Positions 1-8,331 of a stretch of 64,000 nucleotides of DNA are shown one piece after another. The stretch's first letter is position 1; each line of letters opens with the position of its first letter. A program made the translations under genes and the position numbers. Source of the stretch: Bacteroides sp. 214 (GTDB lineage Bacteria; Bacteroidota; Bacteroidia; Bacteroidales; Bacteroidaceae); contig NZ_QVML01000001.1 in assembly GCF_010501015.1 (NCBI RefSeq), positions 185,845 to 249,844 of the forward strand, given 5' to 3'. Below the pieces are notes generated by a model. It made no database searches. It worked only from the letters and a program-made list of their open reading frames with translations, and had not been told where the DNA came from.

Positions 1-459
1 ATTGATGTATCGCCACTCTCGGTGCAGGTTATGAAAGAGCGTGGTGTAAAAGATGCTCGTCTTGTAAATTTGTTTGATGAAACTTTCGTTGACTCCTTTG
101 ATACTATTCTGTTGTTGATGAATGGTTCGGGCATTGTGGGCAAGATAGACAACCTACCTTTATTCTTTAAGAAAATGAAGCAATTGCTTCGCCCCTGCGG
201 TTGCATTTTGATGGACTCGAGCGACCTGCGTTATCTTTTTGAGGAAGAAGACGGTAGCTTCCTGATAGATATTGCCGGCGATTATTATGGTGAAATTGAT
301 TTTCAGATGCAATATAAAGAGGTGAAAGGTGCAGTGTTCGACTGGTTGTATATAGACTTCCAAACACTCAGTCTTTATGCAGCCGAAAATGGCTTTGTTG
401 TAGAGCTTGTTGCGGAAGGAAAACATTATGATTACCTAGCTAAAATAACCCTAAAATAA
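1..459 (+). CDS. SAM-dependent methyltransferase, C-terminal part (5' end outside window)
   Basis: The reading frame is open from base 1, so the gene starts upstream; 152 residues are visible. The stretch FDTILLLMNGSGIVG followed by a leader-type loop and PCGCILMDSSDL matches the second half of a class I (Rossmann) S-adenosylmethionine methyltransferase: the strand after motif II, then the strand that carries the post-methyl-transfer loop. The glycine-rich SAM-binding motif I would lie before the window. The substrate cannot be told from this part. The stop is 3 nt before the next start, so it is probably co-transcribed with the 5'-nucleotidase. The family call is fairly safe; small molecule versus macromolecule as substrate is open. 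Confidence 0.7.
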   Translation: MDVSPLSVQVMKERGVKDARLVNLFDETFVDSFDTILLLMNGSGIVGKIDNLPLFFKKMKQLLRPCGCILMDSSDLRYLFEEEDGSFLIDIAGDYYGEIDFQMQYKEVKGAVFDWLYIDFQTLSLYAAENGFVVELVAEGKHYDYLAKITLK

Positions 460-462
460 ATA

Positions 463-2193
463 ATGATGAAAAAAATATTTCTGCTTCTAACTCTACTGTT
501 GTGGAGCTTCAGTTACCTGTTTTCTCAAGAGAAAGAACTTACGCTAAATATTTTTCATACTACCGACATTCATGGAAACTTCTTTCCATTTGACTTTATG
601 AATAATCGTGAGAATAGAGGTGGCTTGGCACGTGTGAGTACATTTATCGCTGAAAAACGCGCAACGATTGGACGCGATAACTTCTTGTTGATGGAAGGTG
701 GTGACTTATTGCAAGGGCAGCCGTGTGTTTATTACTACAATTTTATTGATACCACTTCTATTCATTTGGGGGCATCAACACTGAATTATATTGGTTATGA
801 CATTTCTGTGATGGGAAATCACGATATTGAAACAGGACATTCGGTGTACGACCGTTGGGTAGATAATTGTACCTTCCCGGTATTGGGAGCAAATATTCTT
901 AAAACAGATGGAGAGCCCTATCTTCCTCCTTACGCCATGTTTCAACGAGGTGGCATGAAGGTTGCTGTGCTTGGAATGATTACTGAGGCAATACCCGCTT
1001 GGCTTCCCGAAAATCTTTGGACTGGTTTGCGCTTTGCCAATATTGAGGAGACAGCGAGAAAGTGGATTCCTATCATTAAAGAAAAAGAAAATCCTGATGT
1101 GGTTATTGCATTAATACACTCGGGTGTGAAGAGTTCTTCGCTTACAGGATTCGATGAAAATGTAGGTATGAAGATAGCGCAAAACGTACCAGGCTTGGAT
1201 GCAGTTTTCTGCGGACACGATCACTCGTTGTTTTGCGAAAAAGTAGTGAACTGCGTAGGAGATTCGGTCTTGGTTATTGACCCGGCTAATAGTGGAAATC
1301 ATATCTGTGATGTTACTGTTCGGGTGAAGAAAGCAGGTGAAAAGGTAATAGAAAAGACACTAAAGGGAGACTTGGTCGATATCTCTTCGCTTGAACCGGA
1401 TGCAGCATATATGGAGCAGTTTTCCAAGAGCTTTGAAACGATCAAGAATTATGTAAATGCAGAAATTGGTGAGTTTACTAATGCAATTTCGGCACGCGAA
1501 TCATTCTTTGGGCCTTCTGATTTCATTGATTTGCTACATACCTTACAGTTGAAAGTAGCGGATGCGGAGATTTCTTTAGTTGCGCCACTTTCGCAAAGTA
1601 CATACATTGGCGCAGGTAAAATCTATATGCGCGATATGTTCAATCTTTATCGTTACGAGAACTTGCTCTACACCATGAATCTTACAGGAAAAGAGATTAA
1701 AGACGCTTTGGAATATTGTTATGGGATATGGACAAATCAAATGACTTCCCCCGACGACCATTTGCTGCTTATACAAAAAAACACGCGTAATGACCGTTAT
1801 AATTTTATAAATCCTTCGTTTGGCTTTGACTCTGCTGCAGGTCTGTTGTATACAGTTGATGTGACTAAACCTGTTGGCGAAAAGGTAACCGTTGCAAGTA
1901 TGGCAGATGGTACTCCCTTCTTGTTGGATAAAACTTATCGGGTAGCTGTAAATTCCTATCAAGGAAGTGGCGGCGCGGGAATTCTGACCGAAGGAGCTGG
2001 TATTTCACGCGAAGAATTGGATAGACGAATAGTTAAATCTACGGATAAAGACTTGCGCTACTATCTCGCCGAAGAGATAAAAAAACAGCAAATAGTACAT
2101 CCACAACCATTGAATCAATGGCGCTTTATTCCCGAAGAATGGGTAAAACAAGCTTCGGAACGGGATTATAAATTGATGTTTGGCAATTATTAA
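463..2193 (+). CDS. 5'-nucleotidase / 2',3'-cyclic nucleotide phosphodiesterase family protein, exported
   Basis: A 576-residue two-domain metallophosphoesterase. Residues 1-21 are a signal peptide (hydrophobic core, cleavage near FSQ). The N-terminal calcineurin-like domain has the metal ligands in order: DIHG (about 35-38), GGD (79-81), GNHD (118-121), HSG (219-221) and GHDH (251-254). The C-terminal 5'-nucleotidase domain runs from about 330 to 540 and should carry the nucleotide-binding site. The family hydrolyses extracellular nucleotides or UDP-sugars to nucleosides in the periplasm. The ATG lies 3 nt after the methyltransferase stop; a second ATG directly follows. Family assignment is secure, the exact substrate is not. 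Confidence 0.85.
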   Translation: MMKKIFLLLTLLLWSFSYLFSQEKELTLNIFHTTDIHGNFFPFDFMNNRENRGGLARVSTFIAEKRATIGRDNFLLMEGGDLLQGQPCVYYYNFIDTTSIHLGASTLNYIGYDISVMGNHDIETGHSVYDRWVDNCTFPVLGANILKTDGEPYLPPYAMFQRGGMKVAVLGMITEAIPAWLPENLWTGLRFANIEETARKWIPIIKEKENPDVVIALIHSGVKSSSLTGFDENVGMKIAQNVPGLDAVFCGHDHSLFCEKVVNCVGDSVLVIDPANSGNHICDVTVRVKKAGEKVIEKTLKGDLVDISSLEPDAAYMEQFSKSFETIKNYVNAEIGEFTNAISARESFFGPSDFIDLLHTLQLKVADAEISLVAPLSQSTYIGAGKIYMRDMFNLYRYENLLYTMNLTGKEIKDALEYCYGIWTNQMTSPDDHLLLIQKNTRNDRYNFINPSFGFDSAAGLLYTVDVTKPVGEKVTVASMADGTPFLLDKTYRVAVNSYQGSGGAGILTEGAGISREELDRRIVKSTDKDLRYYLAEEIKKQQIVHPQPLNQWRFIPEEWVKQASERDYKLMFGNY

Positions 2194-2194
2194 C

Positions 2195-2647
2195 TTAGAA
2201 AGCAATCGCGCAGTTCACCCATTCATTGTCAAACGTGGCATTGTATTTTTTATAAAAGTTTATTGCAGGCTCATTCCAGTCCAACACTTGCCACACCATA
2301 CCTTGAAGTTTACGTTCTTTTGCTTCTACTATAAGGCGCTCAAATAGTTGGGCGCCTATTTTTTTACCACGCATCTGAGGGTCTACATAAATATCTTCGA
2401 GATACATTCGTTGACCTTTCCATGTGCTGTAACGAATATAGTATAGAGCAAATCCGTGAATAGTGCCTTCCTCTTCGGCTACAAACGCCCACCAAACGGG
2501 ATTGTTGCCAAAGCCACTCTCCTCAAAATGAGATAGGGTTACGGTTACTTCTTCGGGTGCTTTTTCATACAATGCAAGTCCCTTTATCAGGGCTAACAGG
2601 CGCGGACAGTCTTCTTTTTCCGCGCGACGAATCTTTATTGCCGACAT
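2195..2647 (-). CDS. GNAT acetyltransferase, spermidine/spermine N1-acetyltransferase-like
   Basis: A 150-residue GNAT protein starting MSAIKIRRAEKEDC. The frame is open further upstream, but that part encodes no family sequence, so I place the start at 2647. The acetyl-CoA site motif is visible in MRGKKIGAQLFERL. The order YLEDIYV, then the R-G-K-K-I-G loop, then WNEPAINFYKKYNA, resembles diamine (SSAT-type) N-acetyltransferases, which transfer acetyl groups to polyamines or small amines such as thialysine. It is convergent with the 5'-nucleotidase, the two stops being 1 nt apart, and divergent from the flavodoxin-like gene. The fold is near certain; the substrate is inferred from the SSAT-like tail. 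Confidence 0.8.
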   Translation of the reverse strand: MSAIKIRRAEKEDCPRLLALIKGLALYEKAPEEVTVTLSHFEESGFGNNPVWWAFVAEEEGTIHGFALYYIRYSTWKGQRMYLEDIYVDPQMRGKKIGAQLFERLIVEAKERKLQGMVWQVLDWNEPAINFYKKYNATFDNEWVNCAIAF

Positions 2648-2813
2648 GATGTTGTTATAACTATTTTTACAGGTGGCTAAGATAAAGAAAAGAATAGGTA
2701 TTATCATCATATAGATTAAAATATCCTTTGCGATCAAACAAAACGGCAATGAAATATGTTTAGTTTCCATTGAGTACCAAATACTTGATCTGAAACATTT
2801 AATAACTGAATAT

Positions 2814-3386
2814 ATGTATAACATGCACGCTAAATCGGGACAAGTTGTAATTTTGATTGCCCATCCCAACTTAAAAGAATCGGTAGTAAACAAGAGTTTG
2901 CTCGATACGGTTAAGGATATTGAAGGGGTGGCGGTTTACAACTTGTATGACGAAAAATTTAAAGAGTTTAATGTGGCGGAGTGGGGCACGATACTGTCTA
3001 ATGCTTCGGCACTGGTATTACAATTCCCTATACACTGGATGTCGGCTCCCTATATGATGAAACGGTGGGAAGATGAAGTGCTGACGTATGTATCAAAAAC
3101 TCCGGCAATAGCAGGAAAACCACTGATGGTAATTACTACTACTGGCTTCGACGAAAGCTGCTATCGCACCGGTGGTAAGTGTCAGTTTACTATTGACGAA
3201 CTTCTTCGACCGTATCAGGCTGCTGCTATACATGCAGGTATGGTATGGACGACCCCTGTTGTGGTTTATGGTGATACTGAAGAAAACATGGGAAAGGTTA
3301 TAGCTAAGGGTGCTACTGAATACAAAGAGCGTGTAGAAAGCCTTATTGAAAAAATGGAACTTCATATGAGTACAGCATGGTGGTAA
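2814..3386 (+). CDS. flavodoxin-like NAD(P)H oxidoreductase (KefF/MdaB type)
   Basis: A 190-residue protein of the flavodoxin-like NAD(P)H dehydrogenase (quinone) family. The N-terminal VVILIAHPNLKESVVNKSL is the FMN phosphate-binding region with the family HP..S..N pattern. LQFPIHWMSAPYMMKRWEDE is the typical flavin-ring segment, and the GKPLMVITTTG loop with a Gly- and Tyr-bearing follow-up completes the cofactor site. Such enzymes reduce quinones or electrophiles, or regulate K+ efflux (KefF). No KefC-like antiporter is nearby. ATG codons at 2814 and 2823 are both plausible starts. It is cytoplasmic, with no signal peptide. Confidence 0.8.
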   Translation: MYNMHAKSGQVVILIAHPNLKESVVNKSLLDTVKDIEGVAVYNLYDEKFKEFNVAEWGTILSNASALVLQFPIHWMSAPYMMKRWEDEVLTYVSKTPAIAGKPLMVITTTGFDESCYRTGGKCQFTIDELLRPYQAAAIHAGMVWTTPVVVYGDTEENMGKVIAKGATEYKERVESLIEKMELHMSTAWW

Positions 3387-3520
3387 CACTACCTCTTACC
3401 TTATATCTCTTCAACTCTCTAGCTAAAGTAATTAACTGATCTCAATTAAACCTTTTTGAAAAAGCAAAGTCAAATAATTGTTTTCCATAATAAACAAAGT
3501 AATTTATAAACAAGACAATT

Positions 3521-3886
3521 ATGAAGAAATTTGGCTTTTTAATGGCAGTGCTACTAGTTGCAGGAAACTTGATGGCACAACAACGTCCCGGTAGAAACAT
3601 GGACCCGAAAGAACGCGCAAAAACAACCACCGAGCAAATGGTTAAGAGTTACTCCTTGGATGCAGACCAACAAGAGAAAGTGTATGCATTAAATCTTGAA
3701 ATGGCAGAAGGCATGTCTAAGATAACTTCGGAAAATCGCGACGAAAGACGTGCACAAATGCAAAAGGTACAAGAAAATTACACCAAAAAGCTTAAGGAAG
3801 TGTTGACAGCCGAACAGTATGAAAAGTACGCAAAGGATGCTGAAGAAAGACGCCAACGACGAGGCGGTAACCGATCAAGAAATTAG
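3521..3886 (+). CDS. small exported protein, DUF4890/Spy-like
   Basis: 121 residues with a signal peptide (MKKFGFLMAVLLVAGNLMAQ). The mature part is highly charged and helical: MDPKERAKTTTEQMVKSYSL, then LDADQQEKVYALNLE, then repeated ENRDERRAQ and LTAEQYEKY segments, with a basic Arg-rich tail. This matches Bacteroidales DUF4890 proteins, which resemble periplasmic Spy/CpxP-type LTxxQ proteins (LTAEQYEKY is the second LTxxQ-like repeat). A chaperone or envelope-stress role is inference only. A terminator follows at 3901. Confidence 0.7.
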   Translation: MKKFGFLMAVLLVAGNLMAQQRPGRNMDPKERAKTTTEQMVKSYSLDADQQEKVYALNLEMAEGMSKITSENRDERRAQMQKVQENYTKKLKEVLTAEQYEKYAKDAEERRQRRGGNRSRN

Positions 3887-3900
3887 TTCGTATGCTAGAG

Positions 3901-3933
3901 AGAGAGAAGATCAACAACTTCTCTCTTTTTTTT
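3901..3933 (+). terminator. Rho-independent terminator
   Basis: A stem AGAGAGAAG (3901-3909) pairs with CTTCTCTCT (3918-3926) around an 8-nt loop and is followed by a T run to 3933. It lies 15 nt after the stop of the DUF4890-like gene. Confidence 0.8.
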
Positions 3934-3944
3934 GAAGCCGGATG

Positions 3945-4012
3945 TAGCCAAAAGCAGACTTCAAAAGAAATGAAAGTGAACCCCGAAACGAACAAAAAAG
4001 AACCTCAAAACG
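3945..4012 (-). repeat. 22-bp-phased repeat array, family II (three units)
   Basis: Read on the minus strand, units begin at 4010 (TTTTGAGGTTC), 3988 (TTTCGGGGTTCACTTTC) and 3966 (TTTTGAAGTCTGCTTTTG), exactly 22 bp apart. They align with the plus-strand units at 54222, 54244 and 54266 (TTTGGGGTTTGCTTTC and so on), so this is a second copy of the same family. The array lies between the terminator at 3901 and the lipoprotein gene at 4123. Units are degenerate; confidence rests on the shared pitch and shared core. Confidence 0.55.
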
Positions 4013-4122
4013 AATGCAAATAAGCTTTGAAAAGTAGAACTTTTCAGTTTTACTAAAATGGCTTCAATCGCTTGTCTATTTCCGTTGCTTTTTGTTCCTT
4101 TGTGTGAATTAAAGAAGAGGAA

Positions 4123-4668
4123 ATGAATAGTATTGCCCGAATTTTATTGTTGTTAGCTTTATTGCTAATCTTTTGTGGTTGCTCCAACAAAAGCAAATCC
4201 GAACAAAAAGATGCATATGTGCTGATGGAAAGCACTGTTGATGCGCATGGCTTGCAGAAGATGCAAGAATATAGAAACGAGTTGGAAGTAACGTTCAAAG
4301 GAAAGAATTATAAAGTGTTTTTGGCTCGTACACCAGATAGTTCGCTTCCACAAGTAAAGAGCGAAACGGGTGATATGTTTCTCGATAACAAGATAGAGTT
4401 GAAAATAACCCAAGGGGGTAGCAATATCTTTAGCAAAACCTTTAGAAAACAAGATTTCTCATCGGTTGTTGCAGCTTCTTTTATGAAGAATGCTATCTTG
4501 GAGGGTATGGTGTACAATAAAGTTTCTGCACAAGGTATTGTACTTGCTGCAAGTGTTAGCTACCCGCAAACAGATTTATATATTCCTATATCCATAACAA
4601 TTACTGCCGAAGGAAAAATGACTATGGTTCGTGATGAGTTGCTGGATGAAATTTATTCCGAAGAATGA
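4123..4668 (+). CDS. lipoprotein of unknown function (DUF4738-like)
   Basis: 181 residues. The N-terminus has a hydrophobic stretch ending FCGC-SNKSKS, a lipobox, so the mature protein should be lipid-anchored at the Cys. The rest alternates strands and short helices: ELEVTFKGKNYKVFLARTPD, a middle KIELKITQGGSNIFSKTFRK, and an acidic C-terminus DELLDEIYSEE. It resembles the Bacteroidales DUF4738 lipoproteins as I remember them; no function is known to me. It stands alone, followed by a 22-bp repeat array and a convergent tRNA gene. Confidence 0.6.
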   Translation: MNSIARILLLLALLLIFCGCSNKSKSEQKDAYVLMESTVDAHGLQKMQEYRNELEVTFKGKNYKVFLARTPDSSLPQVKSETGDMFLDNKIELKITQGGSNIFSKTFRKQDFSSVVAASFMKNAILEGMVYNKVSAQGIVLAASVSYPQTDLYIPISITITAEGKMTMVRDELLDEIYSEE

Positions 4669-4690
4669 AATAAACCGTTTGTTGGCGAAA

Positions 4691-4768
4691 ATTCTCACTG
4701 TATTCTACTTCATTTCTCACTGCTTTTTTGAAAAAAATCACTGAGAATTAGGTCAAAAATCACTGAGA
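4691..4768 (+). repeat. 22-bp-phased repeat array, family I (TCACTG)
   Basis: The hexamer TCACTG recurs at 4695, 4717, 4738 and 4760 (steps 22, 21, 22). The first two copies are TTCTCACTG followed by T-rich spacers, the last two TCACTGAGAA. It is related to the elements at 15910, 25853, 45179 and 60237, and lies between convergent genes (lipoprotein and tRNA-His). Confidence 0.6.
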
Positions 4769-4835
4769 AAATTACAGCGTGGAGTCATTGTTTAAAACGA
4801 AAAAAAATTGTCTATTTGGACAATCTTTTTCGTTG

Positions 4836-4910
<75 letters not shown>

Positions 4911-4928
4911 ATGTTTTCTAATGCGGTG

Positions 4929-4958
4929 CAAAGATATAGATATTCTTTTATTTTACAA
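4929..4958 (-). promoter_or_regulatory. promoter of tRNA-His
   Basis: Read on the minus strand, a TTG at 4958-4956 stands 19 nt before TATCTTTG (4936-4929). This fits the Bacteroides -33 TTTG / -7 TAnnTTTG pattern. Transcription should begin about 10 nt before the mature tRNA. The -33 side overlaps the end of the CapA-like gene. Confidence 0.65.
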
Positions 4959-6045
4959 CTATCTTGCGGGAATTTTCTATAAAGATTTTCATTTTTTCCT
5001 GCTCGTTAGTGCTTAATGAGTCTTGTGGATGGTATTCGGGTATTAAGGTATGAATCTTACGATTTTGCTGATTGGGGCGTGCTGTCCACACCAGAGTATG
5101 TGCATAATTAGCTATGCGCACCGTATTGTCTTTAACCAAATCCAATCTAAACATCATTCCACCATCTCTTCCCAGTAATGACATGTTGGAAATGAAATTG
5201 CCAAGTGAATAAACCACCATGTTTTGTTCTCCGCTCAGTGTATCGGTACGTAGCTCGTAAGGTTGTATCACATGTGGATGCGCACCGATAACATGATTAA
5301 CTCCTTGTTCTATCAGCCATTTTGCTAATTCTTTTTGTGTTTTATTGGGCTGAGAGTTATATTCATCTCCCCAATGCATACATGCAATAATGACATCGGG
5401 GTTTTGTGTACGCGCTATTTCAAGGTCTTGCAAGATAACTTTTTTGTCGATGTAGTTAACAATACACGGCTGTTTGGGTACTAATCCGTTTGTACCGTAG
5501 GTATAGGCAAGAAGTGAAATGCGGAAATTGTTCTTTTCGAGTAAAAGCGGATACTGTTTTTTACGTGCAATGGAGTCAGTATATGTACCGGCATGAGGTA
5601 TATTGAGCGAGTCGAGTATGCTAATAGTGCGATTGATGCCTTTGGTGGCACGGTCTAAAGAGTGGTTGTTGGCAGTGAGCAATACGTCAAAGCCGGCATC
5701 TTGAATAGCAAATACGAGTTCGTCGGGCGAACTAAAAGATGGATATCCCCGATAGGGTTTGCCTCCCAAAGTTACTTCCAAATTACCAATGGCGATATCT
5801 GCCTCGCTGATTTCTTCTTTTACGTAGCGAAAACATTCAAGGTAGTTGTAGCTTTGTCCTACTCTTGCAGCATCTATCTGTGCCTGATGTTGCATAATAT
5901 CCCCAACAAACAGCAAAGAAATGCTGTCGGTTGAGGATATACTGTCTGTATTTATATCTCCTTCTCTATGTTTTTCTACCTGTTTTTCTCGTGTGATGCA
6001 CGAGCAAGAGAGCAGCAATAAGAGCAAGAGAAAGAGCTGCTTCAT
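4948..6045 (-). CDS. CapA-family (poly-gamma-glutamate synthesis type) lipoprotein
   Basis: 365 residues starting [16 protein letters not shown]; the open frame extends further but the signal sequence fixes the start at 6045. The Cys after the leucine run is a lipobox, so a lipoprotein is expected. The body is a PGA_cap (CapA/PgsA) metallophosphatase-like domain: LLFVGDIMQH, IAIGNLEV, LTANNHSLD, CMHWGDEY and GAHPHVIQPYE are the family motifs, and VVYSLGNFISN follows near the end. In Bacillus CapA acts in poly-gamma-glutamate capsule formation; in Bacteroidetes the role is unknown. Its ATG overlaps the folD stop by one base, so it is translationally coupled to folD. Confidence 0.8.
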   Translation of the reverse strand: MKQLFLLLLLLLSCSCITREKQVEKHREGDINTDSISSTDSISLLFVGDIMQHQAQIDAARVGQSYNYLECFRYVKEEISEADIAIGNLEVTLGGKPYRGYPSFSSPDELVFAIQDAGFDVLLTANNHSLDRATKGINRTISILDSLNIPHAGTYTDSIARKKQYPLLLEKNNFRISLLAYTYGTNGLVPKQPCIVNYIDKKVILQDLEIARTQNPDVIIACMHWGDEYNSQPNKTQKELAKWLIEQGVNHVIGAHPHVIQPYELRTDTLSGEQNMVVYSLGNFISNMSLLGRDGGMMFRLDLVKDNTVRIANYAHTLVWTARPNQQNRKIHTLIPEYHPQDSLSTNEQEKMKIFIENSRKIVVK

Positions 6046-6941
6046 TACTTGTAAATGGCTTTCTTGCCAGCAAGTAGTGTATTCTTCATCAGCGACACAA
6101 TAGTCATAGGGCCAACGCCTCCCGGAACGGGCGTGATATATGAACACTTGGGGGCTACTTCGTCAAAAAGTACATCGCCGGTTAACTTAAATCCCGACTT
6201 GGTTTTGTCCGAAGGTACACGTGTGGTACCTACATCGATAACTACCGCGCCCGGCTTTACCATGTCTGCTGTAACAAAATTAGGTTGTCCCAGTGCCGCA
6301 ATGATGATATCTGCTTCCTGGCATTCCTTTACTAAATCTTTTGAACGGCTATGACAAACGGTAACGGTTGCGTCTCCCGGGTAGCCTTTTTGCATCATCA
6401 GGGTAGCCATAGGTTTTCCTACAATGTTACTACGACCAAGTACAACACATTTTTTGCCCGAAGTCTGAATTTCATAACGTTTCAACAACTCCATAATTCC
6501 ATTGGGAGTAGCAGATATATAACAAGGTAGTCCGATAGACATACGCCCTACATTAATAGGATGGAAACCATCTACATCTTTGCGATAGTCAATCGTCTCA
6601 ATAACCTTTTGCTCGGAGATATGTTTGGGTAGTGGCAATTGAACAATAAATCCATCTACATCCGGATCGTTGTTCAGTTCCATTACTTTAGCTAATAGTT
6701 CGTCTTCTGTTACGTCTTCTTCATAGCGCACGAGCGAAGAATTGAACCCGCACGCTTCGCATGCTTTCACTTTAGCGGCAACGTAAGTTTCGCTACCTCC
6801 ATCGTGTCCTACTAAGATGGCTGCCAAGTGCGGACGCTTGCCTCCGGTTGCTACAATTTGTGTTACTTCGGCTGCTATTTCTTGCTTTACTGTATCCGAA
6901 ACAGCTTTTCCATCGATGAGTTTGTATGTTTTATCTTCCAT
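6045..6941 (-). CDS. folD: bifunctional methylenetetrahydrofolate dehydrogenase / methenyltetrahydrofolate cyclohydrolase
   Basis: 298 residues, the normal FolD length. It interconverts 5,10-methylene-, 5,10-methenyl- and 10-formyl-tetrahydrofolate using NADP(H), in the cytoplasm. Visible signatures: [16 protein letters not shown] with the catalytic Tyr and Lys, [12 protein letters not shown], the [12 protein letters not shown] segment, [14 protein letters not shown] at the dinucleotide site, and the C-terminal [11 protein letters not shown]. It lies 12 nt after ffh and overlaps the CapA-like gene, giving an operon ffh-folD-capA-like. Confidence 0.95.
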   Translation of the reverse strand: MEDKTYKLIDGKAVSDTVKQEIAAEVTQIVATGGKRPHLAAILVGHDGGSETYVAAKVKACEACGFNSSLVRYEEDVTEDELLAKVMELNNDPDVDGFIVQLPLPKHISEQKVIETIDYRKDVDGFHPINVGRMSIGLPCYISATPNGIMELLKRYEIQTSGKKCVVLGRSNIVGKPMATLMMQKGYPGDATVTVCHSRSKDLVKECQEADIIIAALGQPNFVTADMVKPGAVVIDVGTTRVPSDKTKSGFKLTGDVLFDEVAPKCSYITPVPGGVGPMTIVSLMKNTLLAGKKAIYK

Positions 6942-6953
6942 AATCGTATGTTT

Positions 6954-8273
6954 TTATCTTCTCATTTTAGGCATTTTACCGGGCTTAGCAGTTGTAACCA
7001 TTTTCATCATTTTGCGTGTCTGGTCAAATTGCTTCAACAAGCGATTTACATCTTGTATGTTTGTTCCGCTTCCTTTAGCAATTCTTGCTCTGCGTGAGCC
7101 ATCAAGAAGAGCAGGGTTAGAACGTTCGGCAGGGGTCATGGATTGGATAATAGCTTCGATGCTTTTGAAAGCATTGTCGTCTAAGTCAATATCCTTAATT
7201 GCTTTACCTACACCCGGAATCATGGAAGCCAAATCTTTTAGGTTACCCATTTTTTTGATTTGTGCAATTTGCTTCATGAAGTCGTTAAAGTCAAACTGAT
7301 TCTTCGCAATCTTCTTTTGCAGACGCTTGGCTTCTTCTTCATCGTATTGTTCTTGCGCACGTTCAACAAGCGAAACGATGTCTCCCATTCCAAGAATACG
7401 GTCGGCCATACGCGAAGGGTGGAACTGGTCTATGGCTTCGAGTTTTTCGCCGGTACCAACAAACTTAATAGGCTTGTTTACTACCGTACGTATAGAAAGC
7501 GCTGCTCCACCACGTGTGTCTCCATCCAATTTGGTTAGAACTACACCGTCAAAGTCAAGACGTTCGTTGAATTCTTTAGCTGTATTAACTGCATCCTGTC
7601 CGGTCATGGAATCTACGACAAATAGAATTTCATCCGGATTAATAGCTGCTTTGATGGCTGCGATTTCGTTCATCATCTGTTCGTCTACAGCAAGGCGACC
7701 GGCTGTGTCGACGATTACTAAATCGCATCCTTTGGTTTTGGCTTCCTTAATACCATTTACGGCAATAGCAACCGGATCTTTTGAATCCAGTTCGCAGTAC
7801 ATGGGTACTTCAATTTGTTCGGCAAGTATACGTAATTGCTCAATAGCTGCGGGACGATATACGTCGGCAGCAACCAACAACGGGCGTTTACCTTTTTTGC
7901 TTTTCAGCATTTTAGCAAGTTTGCCCGAGAAAGTGGTTTTACCCGAACCTTGTAACCCGGACATGAGGATAACAGCTGGTCTACCTTCAAGATTAAGTTC
8001 GGCTGTTTCGCCACCCATTAGTTGTGCCAACTCGTCGTGCACAATTTTTACTAAGAGTTGGCTGGGTTTCACGGCAGTTAGCACGTTCTGCCCTAAGGCT
8101 TTTTCCTTTACGGTATCGGTAAATGTTTTGGCTACTTTGTAGTTCACGTCGGCATCAAGCAATGCTTTGCGAACATCTTTGAGGGTTTCGGCAACGTTGA
8201 TTTCGGTAATCTTTCCTTCGCCTTTCAGAATCTTAAAAGATCTCTCTAATCTATCACTTAAATTATCAAACAT
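6954..8273 (-). CDS. ffh: signal recognition particle protein Ffh (SRP54)
   Basis: 439 residues with the full NG-M organisation. The N domain (1-90) starts [13 protein letters not shown]. The GTPase G domain holds [15 protein letters not shown] (P-loop), [17 protein letters not shown] and [13 protein letters not shown]. The M domain follows (about 300-439) with [15 protein letters not shown] and a methionine-rich tail ending [10 protein letters not shown]. It binds signal peptides and 4.5S RNA to deliver nascent membrane proteins. It is the first gene of the folD operon; a -7 box lies at 8314-8307. Confidence 0.97.
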   Translation of the reverse strand: MFDNLSDRLERSFKILKGEGKITEINVAETLKDVRKALLDADVNYKVAKTFTDTVKEKALGQNVLTAVKPSQLLVKIVHDELAQLMGGETAELNLEGRPAVILMSGLQGSGKTTFSGKLAKMLKSKKGKRPLLVAADVYRPAAIEQLRILAEQIEVPMYCELDSKDPVAIAVNGIKEAKTKGCDLVIVDTAGRLAVDEQMMNEIAAIKAAINPDEILFVVDSMTGQDAVNTAKEFNERLDFDGVVLTKLDGDTRGGAALSIRTVVNKPIKFVGTGEKLEAIDQFHPSRMADRILGMGDIVSLVERAQEQYDEEEAKRLQKKIAKNQFDFNDFMKQIAQIKKMGNLKDLASMIPGVGKAIKDIDLDDNAFKSIEAIIQSMTPAERSNPALLDGSRRARIAKGSGTNIQDVNRLLKQFDQTRKMMKMVTTAKPGKMPKMRR

Positions 8274-8306
8274 ATCGGGATTTATTTATTTCTTACTTCG
8301 AGGACG

Positions 8307-8314
8307 CAAATTTA
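8307..8314 (-). promoter_or_regulatory. -7 box before ffh
   Basis: The minus strand reads TAAATTTG, matching TAnnTTTG, about 34 nt before the ffh start. No clear TTTG at -33 is seen; a second TAACTTTG occurs at 8334-8327, which overlaps the end of the MATE gene. Confidence 0.4.
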
Positions 8315-8331
8315 AGAAAAACCCCGCAAAG

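Noticed and set aside
2648..2893. Longer N-terminus for the GNAT protein (start at 2893)
   Set aside because: The extra 82 residues overlap the divergent flavodoxin-like gene and resemble no GNAT sequence; the conserved domain starts at 2647.
6046..6147. Longer N-terminus for the CapA-like protein
   Set aside because: It would lie inside folD and precede a clear lipoprotein signal peptide that begins at 6045.
7327..8142. 271-codon open frame on the plus strand inside ffh
   Set aside because: It is antisense to a strongly conserved essential gene, has a Ser/Arg/Ala-rich composition typical of the complement of a biased coding strand, and no domain.
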